A stretch of DNA of 64,000 nucleotides from Pseudomonas urmiensis (GTDB lineage Bacteria > Pseudomonadota > Gammaproteobacteria > Pseudomonadales > Pseudomonadaceae). The stretch lies in the NCBI RefSeq assembly GCF_014268815.2, contig NZ_JABWRE020000001.1:997001-1061000 (forward strand), read 5' to 3'. The notes under the pieces are model-generated. The model did no database searches. It saw only the letters and a list, made by a program, of their open reading frames with translations, and was not told where the DNA came from. This document shows positions 8,925 through 15,855 of the stretch, piece after piece. A program made the translations under genes and the position numbers. Within the stretch, counting starts at the first letter, position 1, and each line of letters starts with the position of its first letter.

Positions 8925-9118
8925 TGCTGGGTGCTCCTCATGGCAGGTTCCTGCCCGGCGGGGGGCAGGCGGTCATCGTCGAAGGGCAGCAGGCGCGCTT
9001 CGGCGAAATCACGGTCGCGGCGACGGTTGAAAACCCACAGGCTCAGGCCGATGAAGGCGATCATCACCACCAGGGTGCCCAGGCCGCGGATCATGCCGAT
9101 GTCGATTGACAGTTCCAT
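8921..9118 (-). CDS. ccoQ2: Cbb3 oxidase subunit CcoQ, copy 2
   Basis: This 65-residue protein has one membrane helix ([19 protein letters not shown]) followed by [16 protein letters not shown]. The start is the ATG at 9118 (MELSIDIGM), 3 bases after the ccoO stop. It overlaps ccoP by 4 bases. The tail differs from copy 1, which is the least conserved part of this subunit. Confidence 0.93.
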   Translation of the reverse strand: MELSIDIGMIRGLGTLVVMIAFIGLSLWVFNRRRDRDFAEARLLPFDDDRLPPAGQEPAMRSTQQ

Positions 9119-9121
9119 CGC

Positions 9122-9730
9122 TTACCTCTTGTTCTTGATCGCGGTGCCGAGCACCTGCAGGTACGCCACCAACGCGTCCATCTCGGTGTGGCCTTTGACC
9201 GCGTCCCGGGCGCCAGCGATGTCGGCGTCGCTGTACGGCACGCCGAGGGTGCGCAGGGCACGCATCTTGGTGTCGGTATGGCTGTTGTCGACCTGGTGCG
9301 CGACCAGCCATGGGTAGGACGGCATCTTCGACTCCGGCACCACGTTGCGCGGGTTGTACAAGTGCGCGCGGTGCCAGTCGTCCGAGTAGCGTCCACCCAC
9401 CCGGGCCAAGTCCGGGCCGGTGCGCTTGGAGCCCCACAGGAACGGGTGATCCCAGACGCTTTCACCGGCCACCGAGTAGTGGCCGTAGCGCTCGGTCTCG
9501 GCACGGAATGGGCGGATCATCTGCGAGTGGCAACCCACGCAGCCTTCGCGGATGTAGATGTCGCGGCCTTCGAGCTGCAACGCGGTGTAGGGCTTCATGC
9601 CTTCGACCGGCTTGTTGGTGACGTCCTGGAAGAACAGCGGGACGATCTGGGTCAGGCCGCCGATGCTGACGGCGAACACCATCAACAGTGCCAGCAGGCC
9701 GACGTTTTTCTCGATGACTTCATGTTTCAT
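9122..9730 (-). CDS. ccoO2: Cytochrome c oxidase cbb3-type subunit II (monohaem CcoO), copy 2
   Basis: This 202-residue protein has one N-terminal anchor and one haem c site, [12 protein letters not shown]. It has the same length as copy 1, and the two proteins differ mainly near the C-terminus (about residues 155-180). It lies 13 bases after ccoN copy 2. Long DNA stretches are near-identical to copy 1, for example around the segment [19 protein letters not shown]. Confidence 0.97.
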   Translation of the reverse strand: MKHEVIEKNVGLLALLMVFAVSIGGLTQIVPLFFQDVTNKPVEGMKPYTALQLEGRDIYIREGCVGCHSQMIRPFRAETERYGHYSVAGESVWDHPFLWGSKRTGPDLARVGGRYSDDWHRAHLYNPRNVVPESKMPSYPWLVAHQVDNSHTDTKMRALRTLGVPYSDADIAGARDAVKGHTEMDALVAYLQVLGTAIKNKR

Positions 9731-9743
9731 CAGGCTTGTCTCC

Positions 9744-11168
9744 TCAGGCCAGCTGGGCGTTCGCAGGGGCGGCGACGGCGGCCGGTGCGCGCACCGTGCG
9801 CCAGGTGTTCCAGGCCATCAGGAACATGCCGCTGAGGAAGATCGCACCACCGACGAAGCGCACGATGAAGCCTGGGTGGCTGGCCACCAGGGTCTCGACG
9901 AACGAGTAGGTGAGCGTGCCGTCGCTGTTCACCGCGCGCCACATCAGGCCCTGGGCGATGCCGTTGACCCACATCGAGGCGATGTACAGCACGGTGCCGA
10001 TGGTCGCCAGCCAGAAGTGCGCGTTGATCAGGCCCAGGCTGTACATGCGCTCTTTGCCGTAGATCTTGGGAATGGTGTGGTACAGCGCGCCGATCGAGAT
10101 CATCGCAACCCAGCCCAGGGCGCCGGCGTGGACGTGGCCGATGGTCCAGTCGGTGTAGTGCGACAGGGCGTTGACCGTCTTGATCGCCATCATCGGCCCT
10201 TCGAAGGTCGACATGCCGTAGAACGCCAGGGACACCACCAAAAAGCGCAGGATCGGGTCGCTGCGCAGTTTGTGCCAGGCCCCCGACAGGGTCATCATGC
10301 CGTTGATCATGCCGCCCCAGCTCGGGGCCAGGAGAATCAGCGACATCACCATGCCCAACGACTGCGCCCAGTCGGGCAGGGCGGTGTAGTGCAGGTGGTG
10401 CGGGCCTGCCCAGATGTACAGGGTGATCAGCGCCCAGAAGTGGACGATCGACAGGCGATAGGAATACACCGGGCGTTCGGCCTGCTTGGGCACGTAGTAG
10501 TACATCATCCCCAGGAAGCCTGCGGTCAGGAAGAAGCCCACCGCGTTGTGCCCGTACCACCACTGGACCATGGCATCGGTGGCCCCGGCATACACCGAGT
10601 AGGACTTGGTCAGGCTGACCGGGATTTCCAGGTTGTTGACGATGTGCAGCAGCGCCACGGTGAGGATGAACGCACCGAAGAACCAGTTACCGACGTAGAT
10701 GTGCTTGGTATTGCGCTTGATCAGCGTGCCGAAGAACACGATCGCGTAGGCCACCCAGACGATGGTGATCAGGATGTCGATCGGCCATTCCAGCTCGGCG
10801 TATTCCTTGGAGCTGGTATAGCCCAACGGCAGGCTGATGGCCGCCAGCACAATCACCAGCTGCCAGCCCCAGAACGAGAACGCCGCCAGTTTTGGTGCGA
10901 ACAGGGTGGTCTGGCAGGTGCGCTGCACCGAATAATAGGAGGTGGCAAACAGCGCGCAGCCGCCGAAGGCGAAGATCACCGCATTGGTATGCAGCGGTCG
11001 CAGGCGGCCGAAGCTGGTCCACGGTAGGTCGAAGTTGAGGGCGGGCCAGGCGAGTTGAGCGGCGATGAAAACGCCGAGCCCCATCCCGACGATTCCCCAC
11101 ACCACCGTCATAATGGCGAATTGGCGGACCACCTTGTAGTTATAGGCGGTACTGGTTGTTGTGTTCAT
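9744..11168 (-). CDS. ccoN2: Cytochrome c oxidase cbb3-type subunit I (CcoN, catalytic), copy 2
   Basis: This 474-residue catalytic subunit carries the same functional segments as copy 1 ([30 protein letters not shown]). The start is the ATG at 11168 ([12 protein letters not shown]); an upstream in-frame start at 11219 would give an extension without family support. An Anr-type box centred about 80 bp upstream implies oxygen-limited induction. Copies 1 and 2 are tandem duplicates with the same gene order. Confidence 0.97.
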   Translation of the reverse strand: MNTTTSTAYNYKVVRQFAIMTVVWGIVGMGLGVFIAAQLAWPALNFDLPWTSFGRLRPLHTNAVIFAFGGCALFATSYYSVQRTCQTTLFAPKLAAFSFWGWQLVIVLAAISLPLGYTSSKEYAELEWPIDILITIVWVAYAIVFFGTLIKRNTKHIYVGNWFFGAFILTVALLHIVNNLEIPVSLTKSYSVYAGATDAMVQWWYGHNAVGFFLTAGFLGMMYYYVPKQAERPVYSYRLSIVHFWALITLYIWAGPHHLHYTALPDWAQSLGMVMSLILLAPSWGGMINGMMTLSGAWHKLRSDPILRFLVVSLAFYGMSTFEGPMMAIKTVNALSHYTDWTIGHVHAGALGWVAMISIGALYHTIPKIYGKERMYSLGLINAHFWLATIGTVLYIASMWVNGIAQGLMWRAVNSDGTLTYSFVETLVASHPGFIVRFVGGAIFLSGMFLMAWNTWRTVRAPAAVAAPANAQLA

Positions 11169-11242
11169 GTATGGGTTCCCATCCACGGTTATAGGCAGGC
11201 TAAACAGCGAGGCAAGCATGATTAATGGGCAAAGTGCCGGTA

Positions 11243-11256
11243 TTGACGGGGATCAA
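11243..11256 (-). promoter_or_regulatory. Anr/FNR box upstream of ccoN copy 2
   Basis: TTGAC-GGGG-ATCAA matches TTGAT-N4-ATCAA in 9 of 10 conserved positions. It lies 75 bp upstream of the ccoN copy 2 start and between two divergent genes. Anr control of the second cbb3 operon is established in P. aeruginosa, and the site here fits that arrangement. Confidence 0.8.
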
Positions 11257-11304
11257 TGGGCGCAAGTGGCAAATGTCCCAGGCTTGCGCTGCGATCCTGC
11301 GCAA

Positions 11305-11907
11305 ATGGGCGGCGAACAGGGCTATGTGGGTGGTCTGATCCTGGCCCATGGCGCGGGCGCGCCGATGGACAGCGGGTTTATGCAGGACATGACGCAAAGG
11401 CTGGCGGCACAAGGGGTAGCGGTGGTGCGCTTTGAATTCCCCTACATGGCCGAGCGGCGGCTAACGGGCGGCAAACGCCCGCCCAACCCGCAGAAGGTGT
11501 TACTGCAATGCTGGCGCGAGGTGTACCGGCAGGTGCGACCTTTGGTCACGGGCAAGCTGGCCATTGGCGGCAAGTCGATGGGCGGGCGCATGGCCAGTTT
11601 GCTGGCCGATGAGCTTGAGGCCGATGCACTGGTGTGCCTGGGTTATCCGTTCTATGCGGTGGGCAAACCCGAGAAGCCGCGGGTCGAGCATTTGGCCGGG
11701 CTGCGCACGCCGACCTTGATCATTCAGGGCGAACGCGATGCCTTGGGTAACCGCGAGGCGGTCGAGGGCTATGAGCTGTCGCCAGCGATCGAGGTGTGCT
11801 GGCTGGGGGCGGCGGACCATGACCTTAAGCCATTGAAGGCCTCGGGCTTGACCCATGAGGGGCATTTGCAGACGGCGGCTGAGCGAATTGCGGCGTTTCT
11901 TGGTTAG
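11305..11907 (+). CDS. Alpha/beta hydrolase of the KANSL3/Tex30-like family
   Basis: This protein of about 200 residues has the oxyanion motif ILAHGAGAPMDS near residue 11, the nucleophile elbow GGKSMGGRMAS near residue 88, and a C-terminal acid and histidine region (DHDLKP, TH). This small alpha/beta-hydrolase family has no firm bacterial substrate. I chose the ATG at 11305 (MGGEQGYVGG) because the part upstream of it has no family similarity and overlaps the Anr box and the promoter region of ccoN. No good ribosome binding site is visible, so the start is uncertain. It is divergent from ccoN copy 2 and convergent with ppnP. Confidence 0.8.
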   Translation: MGGEQGYVGGLILAHGAGAPMDSGFMQDMTQRLAAQGVAVVRFEFPYMAERRLTGGKRPPNPQKVLLQCWREVYRQVRPLVTGKLAIGGKSMGGRMASLLADELEADALVCLGYPFYAVGKPEKPRVEHLAGLRTPTLIIQGERDALGNREAVEGYELSPAIEVCWLGAADHDLKPLKASGLTHEGHLQTAAERIAAFLG

Positions 11908-11924
11908 CGCATTTTGCGGCCGCC

Positions 11925-11962
11925 TTGCAGCCCATCGCAGGCAAGCCAGCGATGGGCTGCAA
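11925..11962. terminator. Bidirectional hairpin between convergent hydrolase and ppnP genes
   Basis: A perfect 14-bp stem (TTGCAGCCCATCGC at 11925-11938, GCGATGGGCTGCAA at 11949-11962) has a 10-base loop. It fills most of the 75-bp gap between the two stop codons, so it probably ends transcription from both sides. Confidence 0.75.
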
Positions 11963-11982
11963 AGCAGCCCCTATGACGACAA

Positions 11983-12267
11983 TCAGTCGCGGTACTCGCA
12001 CAGGTAAGCGGTCTCAACCGCTACCTTGAGCTGGAACTTGCTGTCGGCCGGCACATTGAACTGGCTGCCAGCGGTGAAGTTTTCCCAGTTGTCGCTGCCT
12101 GGTAGCTTGACGTTCAGCGCGCCGGAAACCACGTGCATGATCTCGCGCTTGGCAGTACCGAACTCGTATTCGCCCGGGGCCATGACGCCAACGGTGGCCG
12201 GGCCTTCGCTACCGGTGAAGGCGATCGACTTGACGGTGCCATCAAAGTATTCATTGACCTTGAACAT
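11983..12267 (-). CDS. ppnP: Pyrimidine/purine nucleoside phosphorylase PpnP
   Basis: This 94-residue cupin-fold protein has the family pattern throughout: [16 protein letters not shown] at the N-terminus, [22 protein letters not shown] and [11 protein letters not shown]. PpnP (formerly YaiE, DUF1255) cleaves several nucleosides with phosphate to give free base and ribose 1-phosphate. The length is typical. The ATG at 12267 follows an AGGAG site 7 bases upstream. Confidence 0.93.
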   Translation of the reverse strand: MFKVNEYFDGTVKSIAFTGSEGPATVGVMAPGEYEFGTAKREIMHVVSGALNVKLPGSDNWENFTAGSQFNVPADSKFQLKVAVETAYLCEYRD

Positions 12268-12340
12268 GGGCGACTCCTGAAAAAGCGATGAAAAAAGGGC
12301 TGGCCAGTATGCCCAAGGCCTGCCCCGTCGTCATCTGCTT

Positions 12341-12892
12341 TCAGGTGCCTTCGACAGGCAAGCTCAGCGGTAGCAAACGCGCGGTATTACGCGCATCTTC
12401 CAGGGCCCGATGCTGCTGGCCAGTGAACTGCAGGCCAGCCAGTTGCAGGGCACTGTTCAGGCCAGCCGGGCGCTGCAAGTGCCGCGCCTTGGCAAAGCGC
12501 TGCTTGAGGTTGATGTGCGGCAGCTCCTGGAGAATGCTGCGCACTTTGTAGTCATGCCACTCCTGTAGCAGTTGCCTGCGGTCATAGTCACCCCAGCTGA
12601 CCCAGGCTTGCAGATCTTGCGCCTGCTGGCCAAGCCAGCCTTCGAATTGCGCCCAGGCCTGTTTGAAACACGCAGCAGCATCCACATCAGCCTGGCTGAT
12701 ATGGGTCAGCTCACGGCAAAAGGGCGTTAATTGCGGTCGCCGTTTCGGTTTGACGAAGCACTGGAAGTGGTCAACCTCGCGGCCTTCACGGGTTACCAGG
12801 CTCGCGCCGATTTCAATGATTTCCATCTCCGTGACCGGCCAACCACCGTCGTCGGTGGTAGCCTCCAGGTCGATCACCAACCAATGGCCCAT
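12341..12892 (-). CDS. DEDDh-family 3'-5' exonuclease (KapD/ERI1-like)
   Basis: This 183-residue protein starts with MGHWLVIDLEATTDD, where D-x-E is exonuclease motif I. Motif II/III residues lie in the SWGDYDRRQL region, and a C-terminal HRALEDARNTARLL supplies the His and Asp of the DEDDh class. Relatives degrade RNA or DNA from the 3' end; the substrate here is unknown. The ATG at 12892 has GGGAG at good spacing. The open frame continues 25 codons upstream without similarity, so the short form is preferred. Its 5' end faces the divergent binding-protein gene. Confidence 0.85.
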   Translation of the reverse strand: MGHWLVIDLEATTDDGGWPVTEMEIIEIGASLVTREGREVDHFQCFVKPKRRPQLTPFCRELTHISQADVDAAACFKQAWAQFEGWLGQQAQDLQAWVSWGDYDRRQLLQEWHDYKVRSILQELPHINLKQRFAKARHLQRPAGLNSALQLAGLQFTGQQHRALEDARNTARLLPLSLPVEGT

Positions 12893-13044
12893 GCCAGGCT
12901 CCCTCGCAAGTCTCGCTAGAGAGTAGCCAAAGTCTGCGGCGTCCGACATCCCCTGGCACTTTGGCATATCCGGCGGTTGTGTACGCCTGTGAAAACGCCT
13001 AGCTTAGGCGCATTAAGGTCGCATACCGTGATGAGTGTCTCGTC

Positions 13045-13845
13045 TTGACTCCAGCCCCCAGCCTCAAGGCCGTGTCCTGCTTGCTGAGCTTGGCCGCGTT
13101 GTGCCTGGGCGCAGCAGGCCAGGCTGCGGCGGTGGTCGAGGTGAGGATCGGTGCGGCGCATTTCCCGCCTTATACCGTGCGCCCCGAGCAGGGCGGCGAA
13201 AGTGGCTTGCTGGCACAACTGGCCGAGGCGCTCAACGCGTTGCAAGATGATTATCGCTTCGTCCTGGTGCCCACCTCGATCCAGCGCCGCTTTGGTGATT
13301 TCCAGCAAGGCCGCACCGACATGGCGATCTTCGAGAACCCCAAATGGGGTTGGCAGCAAATTGCCTACCAGGCGGTAGACATGGGCCTTGAAGATGCCGA
13401 GATCTTCGTCGCCCACCAGCAAGGCAGCCGCGATCAGCAGTATTTCCAGGACCTGCGCGGCAAGCGCCTGGCCCTGTACAACGGCTATCACTACGCCTTC
13501 GCCGAGTTCAACTCCGATCCGCATTACCTGCGCCAGACCTACGGCGCGACGCTGACCTATTCGCATGACAGCAACCTGTCGATGGTCCAGCGCGGGCGGG
13601 CCGATATTGCCTTGGTCACGCGCTCGTTCTTCAGCGATTTCCTGGCACGCAACCCCGACAGCCGCAGCCAATTGATGGCTTCCGAGCGGGTCGACCAGGT
13701 CTACCATCACTATGCCTTGCTGCGACCGCAAGCGCCGATCAGCCCCCAGGCCTTCGCGCAACTCATGCGGCGCCTGCGTGAAAATGGCGAGCTATTGCGC
13801 ATCTTCAAGCCCTACCGAATCACCGTCGCAGCCCCCGTCGACTAA
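13045..13845 (+). CDS. Periplasmic amino-acid-binding-like protein (SBP family 3)
   Basis: This protein of about 266 residues has a signal-peptide-like start (KAVSCLLSLAALCLGAAGQAAA) followed by a type 3 extracellular solute-binding fold. Family stretches include HFPPYTV near residue 40, GLLAQLAEALNAL, GRTDMAIFENP and DLRGKRLALYNGYHY. No permease or ATPase gene adjoins it, so it may be an orphan binding protein. The only in-frame start is the TTG at 13045, with a poor ribosome binding site. An ATG at 13031 in another frame opens a 5-codon frame whose TGA overlaps this TTG. The start is therefore doubtful, and a small indel is possible. The stop codon overlaps the iron-starvation box of the next gene by three bases. 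Confidence 0.75.
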   Translation: MTPAPSLKAVSCLLSLAALCLGAAGQAAAVVEVRIGAAHFPPYTVRPEQGGESGLLAQLAEALNALQDDYRFVLVPTSIQRRFGDFQQGRTDMAIFENPKWGWQQIAYQAVDMGLEDAEIFVAHQQGSRDQQYFQDLRGKRLALYNGYHYAFAEFNSDPHYLRQTYGATLTYSHDSNLSMVQRGRADIALVTRSFFSDFLARNPDSRSQLMASERVDQVYHHYALLRPQAPISPQAFAQLMRRLRENGELLRIFKPYRITVAAPVD

Positions 13846-13866
13846 ATTAGCCGGAAGTGGCCACGT
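13843..13866 (+). promoter_or_regulatory. Iron-starvation box (PvdS/PfrI promoter) before the acetyltransferase
   Basis: TAAAT at 13843-13847 and CGT at 13864-13866 are separated by exactly 16 bases, a perfect match to the TAAAT-N16-CGT promoter of PvdS/PfrI sigma factors. The acetyltransferase start codon is 42 bases downstream. Confidence 0.85.
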
Positions 13867-13908
13867 TTCAGGAGTGAGCCTCTCTTTCATTTCCGGTGAG
13901 CCAAGACC

Positions 13909-14922
13909 ATGCCGTTCGATGCCGCTTCACAGCCGCTGTCCCTGCCACGTTGGCGCAGTTTGAGCGCCGATGAGGGCGACTGTCGGCTGAGTTTGACCCT
14001 TGAAGGACGCCCGCTGATCCAGCTCCGGCTGGTGCCCGGCGAGGTGCTTGAGGTGCACGTGCAAGCGATCTGTGCCGAGCGCCGCCAGCAGGCTCTGTGG
14101 GCTGCCAGCTACTGGTTGTTTGCGCGCGACCCTGCATGCCAGCGCCTGCAATGGCACCTGAGCGATCCGCTGGCGCAAGCCCAAGCCAGCGGCCTGTTGC
14201 TGGCGACCGAAGACGCCGGCGTGTACCGCAGCGAACGCACGTTGTTCTGGCAGTTGCCCCAGCCGTGGTTGGGCGAGTCGCATGACGGAGTCTATCCCCA
14301 GCAAATGCACATCAGCAACGGCAAGCGCCACCCGCTACGAGCACCCAAGCCACGCGGTGAAGTGTATCGACGTTTCGATGCACGCCTGGGGGCCTGGGTG
14401 TCGCTGCGCACGCTTGAGATCGAGCACGATCTTGAGCGTTACAACCGCTGGCAGAACAACCCGCGAGTGGCGCACTTCTGGCAGGAGCAGGGCAGCCTCG
14501 AGCAGCACCGCGAGTACTTGAGCAAACTTGAAGCCGACCCCCATACCCTCACCCTGATCGGCTGCTTCGATGATCAGCCGTTCGCCTACTTCGAAGCCTA
14601 CTGGGCCAAGGAAGACCGCATCGCGCCGTTCTACCCAGCCGACGACTATGACCGCGGCATCCACATGCTGGTAGGTGAAGAAAACCATCGCGGGCCGCAC
14701 AAGGTCGCCAGCTGGATGTCGGCGCTGGTGCATTACCTGTTCCTGGATGACCCGCGCACCCAGCGGGTGGTAGCCGAGCCGCGGGCGGACAACGCCAAGA
14801 TGATTGGCTACATGCACGATCAGTGCTTTCACTGCGAGAAGGAGTTCGATTTTCCGCACAAGCGCGCGGCACTGATGATCCTGGGGCGCGAGCGCTTCTT
14901 CGATCGCTGCACGCTCGCCTAG
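13909..14922 (+). CDS. IucB/PvdYII-like siderophore acetyltransferase (GNAT)
   Basis: This 337-residue protein has a C-terminal GNAT domain of the siderophore (AlcB/IucB, Acetyltransf_8) type. Matching segments are EHDLERYNRWQNNPRVAHFWQ near residue 172, DQPFAYFEAYWAKEDRIAP near 225 and RGIHMLVGEENHRGPHKV near 250. The N-terminal 150 residues form the extra domain common in this group. Known members acylate N-hydroxylated lysine, ornithine or cadaverine. PvdYII in some P. aeruginosa types acylates hydroxyornithine. It is preceded by a perfect iron-starvation box, so control by PfrI is very likely. Its role in this pathway is unclear, because the predicted pyoverdine contains no acyl-hydroxamate that would need it. 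The start codon is the ATG at 13909 with GGTGAG upstream. Confidence 0.85.
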   Translation: MPFDAASQPLSLPRWRSLSADEGDCRLSLTLEGRPLIQLRLVPGEVLEVHVQAICAERRQQALWAASYWLFARDPACQRLQWHLSDPLAQAQASGLLLATEDAGVYRSERTLFWQLPQPWLGESHDGVYPQQMHISNGKRHPLRAPKPRGEVYRRFDARLGAWVSLRTLEIEHDLERYNRWQNNPRVAHFWQEQGSLEQHREYLSKLEADPHTLTLIGCFDDQPFAYFEAYWAKEDRIAPFYPADDYDRGIHMLVGEENHRGPHKVASWMSALVHYLFLDDPRTQRVVAEPRADNAKMIGYMHDQCFHCEKEFDFPHKRAALMILGRERFFDRCTLA

Positions 14923-14944
14923 CGGCTCGAGCTGCAAGTTTGGA

Positions 14945-15007
14945 GCGGCAAGCTGCAAGGAGAAGCGGTGCGGTGTGCGGCTTTTTCTTGCAGCTTGTGC
15001 TTGCCGC
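14945..15007. terminator. Hairpin between convergent acetyltransferase and pfrI genes
   Basis: Arms GCGGCAAG-CTGCAAG (14945-14959) and CTTGCAG-CTTGTG-CTTGCCGC (14987-15007) pair with a bulge. A run of five T precedes the right arm on the plus strand. The element lies between two stop codons. Confidence 0.6.
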
Positions 15008-15010
15008 AGC

Positions 15011-15538
15011 TCAGTGACGGGTAGCGGTCTTGCGGCAGTGGATCAGGGCATCGCGGATCATGAAGTTGACCAGGGTCGGCGAGACGCCGAGCTCTTTGGC
15101 GATGTCTTTCTGCGGTACGCCGTGCAAGCGGTACATCTCGAAGGCGTAGCGGGTGCGCTGGGGCAGCTCGTTGAGCGCCTCGGCAATGTGTTCGAGGGCC
15201 GCCAGGTTGATATGGGTGGCTTCCGGCGAGGCGTTCTGGATCACCACGTTGAGGCCTTCTTCCTCACTGCCGGAGTACTTCAGCTCCATCGCCTGCTTGC
15301 GGTAGTGATCGATCGCCAGGTTGCGCACGATCTGGAACAGATAGCTCAACTGGGCCTTGAACGAGGAGGTGATCTGCGGCGCTGCGCTGAGCCGAAAGAA
15401 GGCATCCTGTACCACATCTTCGGCACGCGAACGGCAGCCGGTGATGCGCGCGGCAATTTTGACCAGGATGTTGCGGTTGTCGACGAATGCTTGGAGTAAT
15501 GGTGAATCGCACTTACTTGTGGATAGTTGTTCCGCCAT
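15011..15538 (-). CDS. pfrI: ECF sigma factor of the PvdS/PfrI type, iron-starvation regulator
   Basis: This 175-residue extracytoplasmic-function sigma factor has a region 2 (RAEDVVQDAFFRL, SYLFQIVRNLAIDHYRK) and a region 4 with a helix-turn-helix (LPQRTRYAFEMYRLHGVPQKDIAKELGVSPTLVN). PvdS and its P. putida equivalent PfrI direct RNA polymerase to pyoverdine promoters with the TAAAT-N16-CGT box, four of which lie in this window. The ATG at 15538 (MAEQLSTSKC) follows AGGTG at 6 bases and is preferred to the in-frame GTG at 15547. A Fur-box-like sequence lies about 75-95 bp upstream. It is divergent from pvdL. Its activity should be held down by an FpvR-like anti-sigma factor, which is not encoded here. 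Confidence 0.95.
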   Translation of the reverse strand: MAEQLSTSKCDSPLLQAFVDNRNILVKIAARITGCRSRAEDVVQDAFFRLSAAPQITSSFKAQLSYLFQIVRNLAIDHYRKQAMELKYSGSEEEGLNVVIQNASPEATHINLAALEHIAEALNELPQRTRYAFEMYRLHGVPQKDIAKELGVSPTLVNFMIRDALIHCRKTATRH

Positions 15539-15612
15539 GGAAATCACCTTGTTCTCTGAGGAAAGGAAGCAACCTGTAACTGCATGCTTCCAACGACGGT
15601 CGACAAGCTATT

Positions 15613-15631
15613 CCCAATGATAATGATTGTC
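15613..15631 (-). promoter_or_regulatory. Fur-box-like site upstream of pfrI
   Basis: The 19 bases match the classical Fur box GATAATGATAATCATTATC in 14 positions, counted by hand (core AATGATAATGATTGTC). The position, 75-93 bp upstream of the pfrI ATG, fits iron repression of the sigma factor, as is known for pvdS and pfrI. Confidence 0.75.
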
Positions 15632-15739
15632 AAATACGAAAGTTAATGAGACTCCATTCGTATTGGTTCTAAGCTTACCCGCGTGAACCGGTTCACTTCG
15701 CGCTAGCCGCGCGACGCGCTGTTCCGCCCTCTGCGCAGT

Positions 15740-15763
15740 TAATTATTTGCCTCGCCCATCCGT
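15740..15763 (+). promoter_or_regulatory. Iron-starvation box before pvdL
   Basis: TAATT at 15740-15744 and CGT at 15761-15763 are spaced by 16 bases. The upstream half deviates from TAAAT at one base. The pvdL start is 92 bases downstream, and no better box is present in the pfrI-pvdL gap. Confidence 0.7.
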
Positions 15764-15855
15764 TCCCCTGTGTACATCCAGCTGCCGAACCCTGCCCTCC
15801 AACCTTGCGTGGCGGCGTTCGGTGCGACTCACCCAGACACTGGCAGGAACACCCC

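Noticed and set aside
7974..9317. Plus-strand open frame opposite ccoP, ccoQ and ccoO copy 2
   Set aside because: Shadow of the oxidase genes; the composition is a codon-mirror artefact.
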